Source: Podila epigama | Lineage: Eukaryota > Mortierellomycota > Mortierellomycetes > Mortierellales > Mortierellaceae | Reading direction: 5' to 3' | DNA: 10,384 bases | NCBI GenBank assembly: GCA_015679605.1 | Contig: JAAAVE010001084.1 | Coordinates: forward strand, 1-10,384 | Part shown: positions 7,894 to 10,384 of the stretch, piece after piece | How the letters are laid out: every line of letters starts with the position of its first letter | Position numbering within the stretch: position 1 is the first letter of the stretch | Program-made: the position numbers and the translations under genes | Notes under the pieces: model-generated | The model's input: the letters and a program-made list of their open reading frames with translations, nothing else | What the model was told of the DNA's origin: nothing | The model's database searches: none

Positions 7894-8651
7894 ATGCGTA
7901 TCTCGACTGTATTCATTGCCATGTCCATGGTTGCCTGGGTGGCAACCGCTGATGTTGCCCATGCTCCAAAACCTCAAGCGGATGCTTCTGGTGTCTCACA
8001 CACTAACGTCATCCTTCCAGAATCGACACATCCCAAGGTCAAGGCTGTGGGTGATGAAATTGCGACCGATGCCAATGCCCTTGACACTGCTCCTGCTCCT
8101 GCTCCTGCTGTTGATGCTAGCCCATCGGCAACTGGAGAACCTATCGAATCTGTAGAAATAGCTGGAGCGGGACCAGCACCTGAAATCACTGCCGATGGCC
8201 CCGCTCCCGCTCCACTTGCTCCAAGTAAGTGATTTAGTCACCCACTATGAAAACAACTCTTTTGTTCAATTGGTGCATTGTCCTTCTCACTAAACTTTGC
8301 GACCGACCTTTCGGATGACTCTTTTCCATTATAGCTGGACCTGTTACGCCAGCTGAAGAAAAGGCCGACGCGGTACTTGCCTGTATGCGTGGATGCAGTG
8401 GAGTGGCGACGTGCCAGAACGCATGTATCGACAAGGGCTACAACATTCCTTCGGCTCCACCAGTGCCTGCGGCTTCCCCCTCAGCCGTGCCCTCGCCTAC
8501 CCCTCTTGCCCCAGGCGCCACAGGTTCAACTGCCAATCCAACAACGTCCTCCACTACCTCTGGCCAAGCCAACGGTGTAGCCCAGAACCAATGGCATGCC
8601 ACAGTTGCTGTGGCTGTCCTTGTGCTGTCAACACTCTTTGTCAGCCTCTAA
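7894..8651 (+). CDS. Secreted Ala/Pro-rich protein with four-cysteine motif, probable GPI anchor
   Basis: I do not recognise a named family. The 215-residue product comes from exons 7894-8224 and 8335-8651. It begins with a signal peptide (MRISTVFIAMSMVAWVATA, cleavage likely near residue 19-24). An acidic, Ala/Pro-rich region follows, with APAPAPA and GPAPAPLAP segments. Then comes CMRGC-x5-CQNAC, that is C127-x3-C131-x5-C137-x3-C141, likely two disulfides in a small helical hairpin. A Pro/Ser/Thr/Ala-rich linker and a C-terminal hydrophobic tail (about 197-215, ending VLSTLFVSL) complete it. Small residues around SGQANG (186-191) would suit a GPI attachment site. This architecture fits a fungal cell-wall or plasma-membrane surface protein. 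An in-frame ATG exists at 7672, but the signal peptide places the start at 7894. Confidence 0.85.
8225..8334 (+). other. Intron of the secreted-protein gene
   Basis: A 110-bp intron with GTAAGT donor and TTATAG acceptor and a CTAAA branch-like site near 8290. It splits a Thr codon (A|CT). Without splicing the frame stops at 8232. Confidence 0.88.
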
Positions 8652-8701
8652 CCTCTTTGTTACCCTTACAAACGATCTATTGTTTACTTTGACATCTATA
8701 T

Positions 8702-8707
8702 AATAAA
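8702..8707 (+). terminator. AATAAA polyadenylation signal of the secreted-protein gene
   Basis: A canonical AATAAA lies 51 nt after the stop codon, within a TA-rich stretch (tatataataaattattt), as expected for a short fungal 3' UTR. Confidence 0.55.
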
Positions 8708-9093
8708 TTATTTGCATAATTGCTTCAACACACCAACCACACAATGAATCGCACCACACAGCACTCTGACGCGCTTTGCTATTGTACACAGCAAAAAGAT
8801 ATGATTGAGTAAGGGCAGAGAGACATTCGAGAAGCTCATTGTTATCCGGTGACAGAGAACACATGAATGTCCAATTACCAGGCTGGATCGGAAGTAAGCA
8901 AGATGGGAAGGGACACTCTTTTTTTTTTTTCTTATGCCCCGTCTGGATGAGAACATGAAGAGTGCCTTACAGATACACACGGAAACAATAAAGGCGATGT
9001 TCAATGTGCCATGGTCGCAGCCATCGTCTTTTCTTTTTCTACTTTCATCTTTATATTTCTTATTTCTTCGCAGCTGCTTTGAAAGGTTGCAAC

Positions 9094-9156
9094 TTTTTTT
9101 TTTTTTTTTTCTTTGCTGTTTTTTTTAAATGTTTTTATTTTTTTTTTTTTTTTTTT
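9094..9156 (+). repeat. Cluster of long poly-T tracts
   Basis: T17 at 9094-9110, T8 at 9119-9126 and T19 at 9138-9156 occur within 63 bp. The strand polarity matches the long T runs in the SUMO and RPS10 introns. Exact lengths may be affected by sequencing error. Confidence 0.85.
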
Positions 9157-9347
9157 GCCTGATACTCACACTTCACTTTGCAGACAGCATCGCTGGTTGG
9201 GTATTTCGCAAAAACAGGACAAGCAGTTGTTGTTGTTTTTTCTCCTTCAACAACACACCCTTGCCCCTTCCTTCCTTCCCTCTTCCTCCTCCTTCTTCTA
9301 GCGTGTGTTGCTGCCCACTCCCTACCCCCCCTTCTCCTTATTCCCTC

Positions 9348-9373
9348 ACTCAAGTCCAATACTCAAGTCCAAC
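9348..9373 (+). repeat. 13-bp tandem duplication in TLC-gene leader
   Basis: ACTCAAGTCCAAT is followed immediately by ACTCAAGTCCAAC, 12 of 13 bases identical, ending 26 bp before the start codon. It looks like a recent slippage duplication. Confidence 0.8.
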
Positions 9374-9399
9374 GCTTTGCAGAGAAACGATTCCACCCA

Positions 9400-10327
9400 A
9401 TGAACTCTTCGTCAATGATAGAAATCCTGGGTTGGAGCGATGCTCGGATATGGCCCTCGGACTGGGACTTTATACAGAACCCATTCTGGACCTCTTTCAT
9501 CCTATCCCTCCTCATCTTCCCCTGTCTCTTTTACTTGACCTGGTACCTCAACCCATCCCTATCCAACAACCGAACGGGTCTCTCTTGGGTCTTGGGCTTT
9601 TACTCTGCATCTCTCTTTTCCTTGGCTGCCTTCTATGAAGTGCCTCATCTCAGAACCGTTTTGAATGCTGTTGTCGACTATCAACCCATCCCTGTCCTTT
9701 CCTCCTCCGCTACAGTAACTGCGACATTGACAACCGCAACTGCAGCTGCTGCAGCAACAACAGCTCTGTCAGGCTTGACCAGAATCGCAGCTACCACAGG
9801 TCAATGTCTTCCACACATGACAGCAGCAGGAGCTCTACTAGCTGCATGGAGTCAACACCAGACAAGTGGTACCTCTGCTGCCGCAGATCCAAGAGATAAC
9901 TTTCTACCACCTCACGTACCTTCCTTTCTACGACTCGAACCCGAATCAAATCCAAAGTACTACTGCTTTTCCGACTTTGACCCTGTCACCAATGTCGGTG
10001 CTATGGGAGACAACAACAGCTGCGGGCCTCAATTGGATGACTCGATCTCGTTGCGTCATAAACTGTACCAGGCACAGATGACGGCACCACATCTGGCCTT
10101 CTCGCTGGAGAACTACCCAGATGACAAACGGATTGGCCCACATATCGTTGCTGGCAACTTTCAAGCGTTCCTGGTTGTCGACTTGATCATGGGGTTCCTG
10201 TATTATGGCCACCAGTTGGAACCCTTCTCGACAGTGGTGCACCACATCATTTATTATTTCATTGTCGTCCATATGCGCAAGGGTGACATGCTCTCTGTCT
10301 TTTGCATCTTGGGCACGCCAATTGAAC
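9400..10327 (+). CDS. TLC-domain membrane protein, first exon (C-terminal part beyond window)
   Basis: A TLC (TRAM-LAG1-CLN8) domain protein, closest in style to the TLCD4/TMEM56 group, an integral ER or other endomembrane protein family linked to lipid metabolism. 309 codons are visible plus the first base of a split codon. Predicted membrane segments: residues 30-50 (WTSFILSLLIFPCLFYLTWY), 62-80, about 254-270 (FQAFLVVDLIMGFLYYG) and 280-297 containing the TLC His pair (H281-H282, HHIIYYFIVV). The exon ends in GTPIE plus C before GTAAGG, so the next exon probably continues the family 'E-x-PT' segment. Between TM2 and the TLC motif lie about 170 residues, including an Ala/Thr-rich stretch (101-127) and a polar linker; this is longer than I expect for the family. 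The start is the first ATG in the frame, with no upstream in-frame ATG in the preceding 70 bp. Confidence 0.85.
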
Positions 10328-10384
10328 GTAAGGGTGGTTTTTTCGTAACATACCTTGCCAATTGCATCTCACTTTTTTTTTTTT
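10328..10384 (+). other. Start of an intron in the TLC-domain gene (cut by window end)
   Basis: A GTAAGG donor follows ATTGAAC. The remaining sequence is T-rich and ends in a long T run. The acceptor is outside the window. Confidence 0.7.

Larger units (their letters stand above)
8708..9399 (+). other. Spacer and 5' leader of the TLC-domain gene; no gene seen
   Basis: About 690 bp with no convincing coding sequence on either strand. It contains T11 near 8920, the very long T tracts at 9094-9156, and a C/T-rich stretch (9255-9340) just before the TLC start codon, which looks like a pyrimidine-rich leader. CTTTGCAG ending at 9183 resembles a 3' splice acceptor with a CTGAT branch-like site at 9159, so a 5'-UTR intron is possible, with no clear donor. 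Confidence 0.5.

Noticed and set aside
9129-9638. A 169-codon plus-strand ORF overlapping the TLC gene start
   Set aside because: It begins in poly-T (poly-Phe) and runs in a different frame from the TLC protein, whose frame has membrane segments and the His pair.
1-10384. Search for transposon, defence or biosynthetic cluster signatures
   Set aside because: No transposase, reverse transcriptase, terminal inverted repeats, nuclease-helicase pairs or large synthase domains were seen; the genes are ordinary conserved fungal genes.

Overview
The window is nuclear DNA from a fungus, most likely an early-diverging one (Mortierellomycota/Mucoromycota type; this placement is inference). It carries short-exon eukaryotic genes with GT-AG introns. 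Several introns have CTAAC-type branch points 35-45 nt before the acceptor, and long poly-T runs are common in introns and spacers. One gene encodes a homologue of FRA10AC1, a protein I do not associate with the commonly studied yeasts. There is no operon structure, no mobile element and no CRISPR array. I found no tRNA or rRNA gene.

Layout. (1) 1-1962, minus strand: RED/IK-type spliceosomal protein, 620 residues visible, C-terminal end cut by the window start, one intron. (2) 1963-2157: a 195-bp divergent promoter with a CACGTGAC box. (3) 2158-2940, plus: SUMO (SMT3), 94 residues, three exons. (4) 3192-4423, plus: FRA10AC1-like spliceosomal protein, 310 residues, four exons, with an RD/RS tandem repeat tail. 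(5) 4424-5015: leader of the next gene, with a probable 5'-UTR intron. (6) 5016-6385, plus: ribosomal protein eS10, 150 residues, three exons with long introns. (7) 6386-7893: a 1.5-kb spacer without a recognisable gene, containing a CT microsatellite. (8) 7894-8651, plus: secreted, probably GPI-anchored Ala/Pro-rich protein of 215 residues with a four-cysteine motif. (9) 8652-9399: spacer with very long poly-T tracts. (10) 9400-10327, plus: N-terminal part of a TLC-domain membrane protein, which continues past the window through an intron.

Most of these are conserved housekeeping genes for splicing, SUMO modification, translation and membrane lipid biology. RED and FRA10AC1 are both spliceosome components and lie on either side of SUMO. 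Apart from that I see no evidence of a functional cluster or of a new biological system. All splice junctions in complete genes were placed by reading frame, GT-AG rule and family homology, and the exon lengths sum to whole codons in each case.
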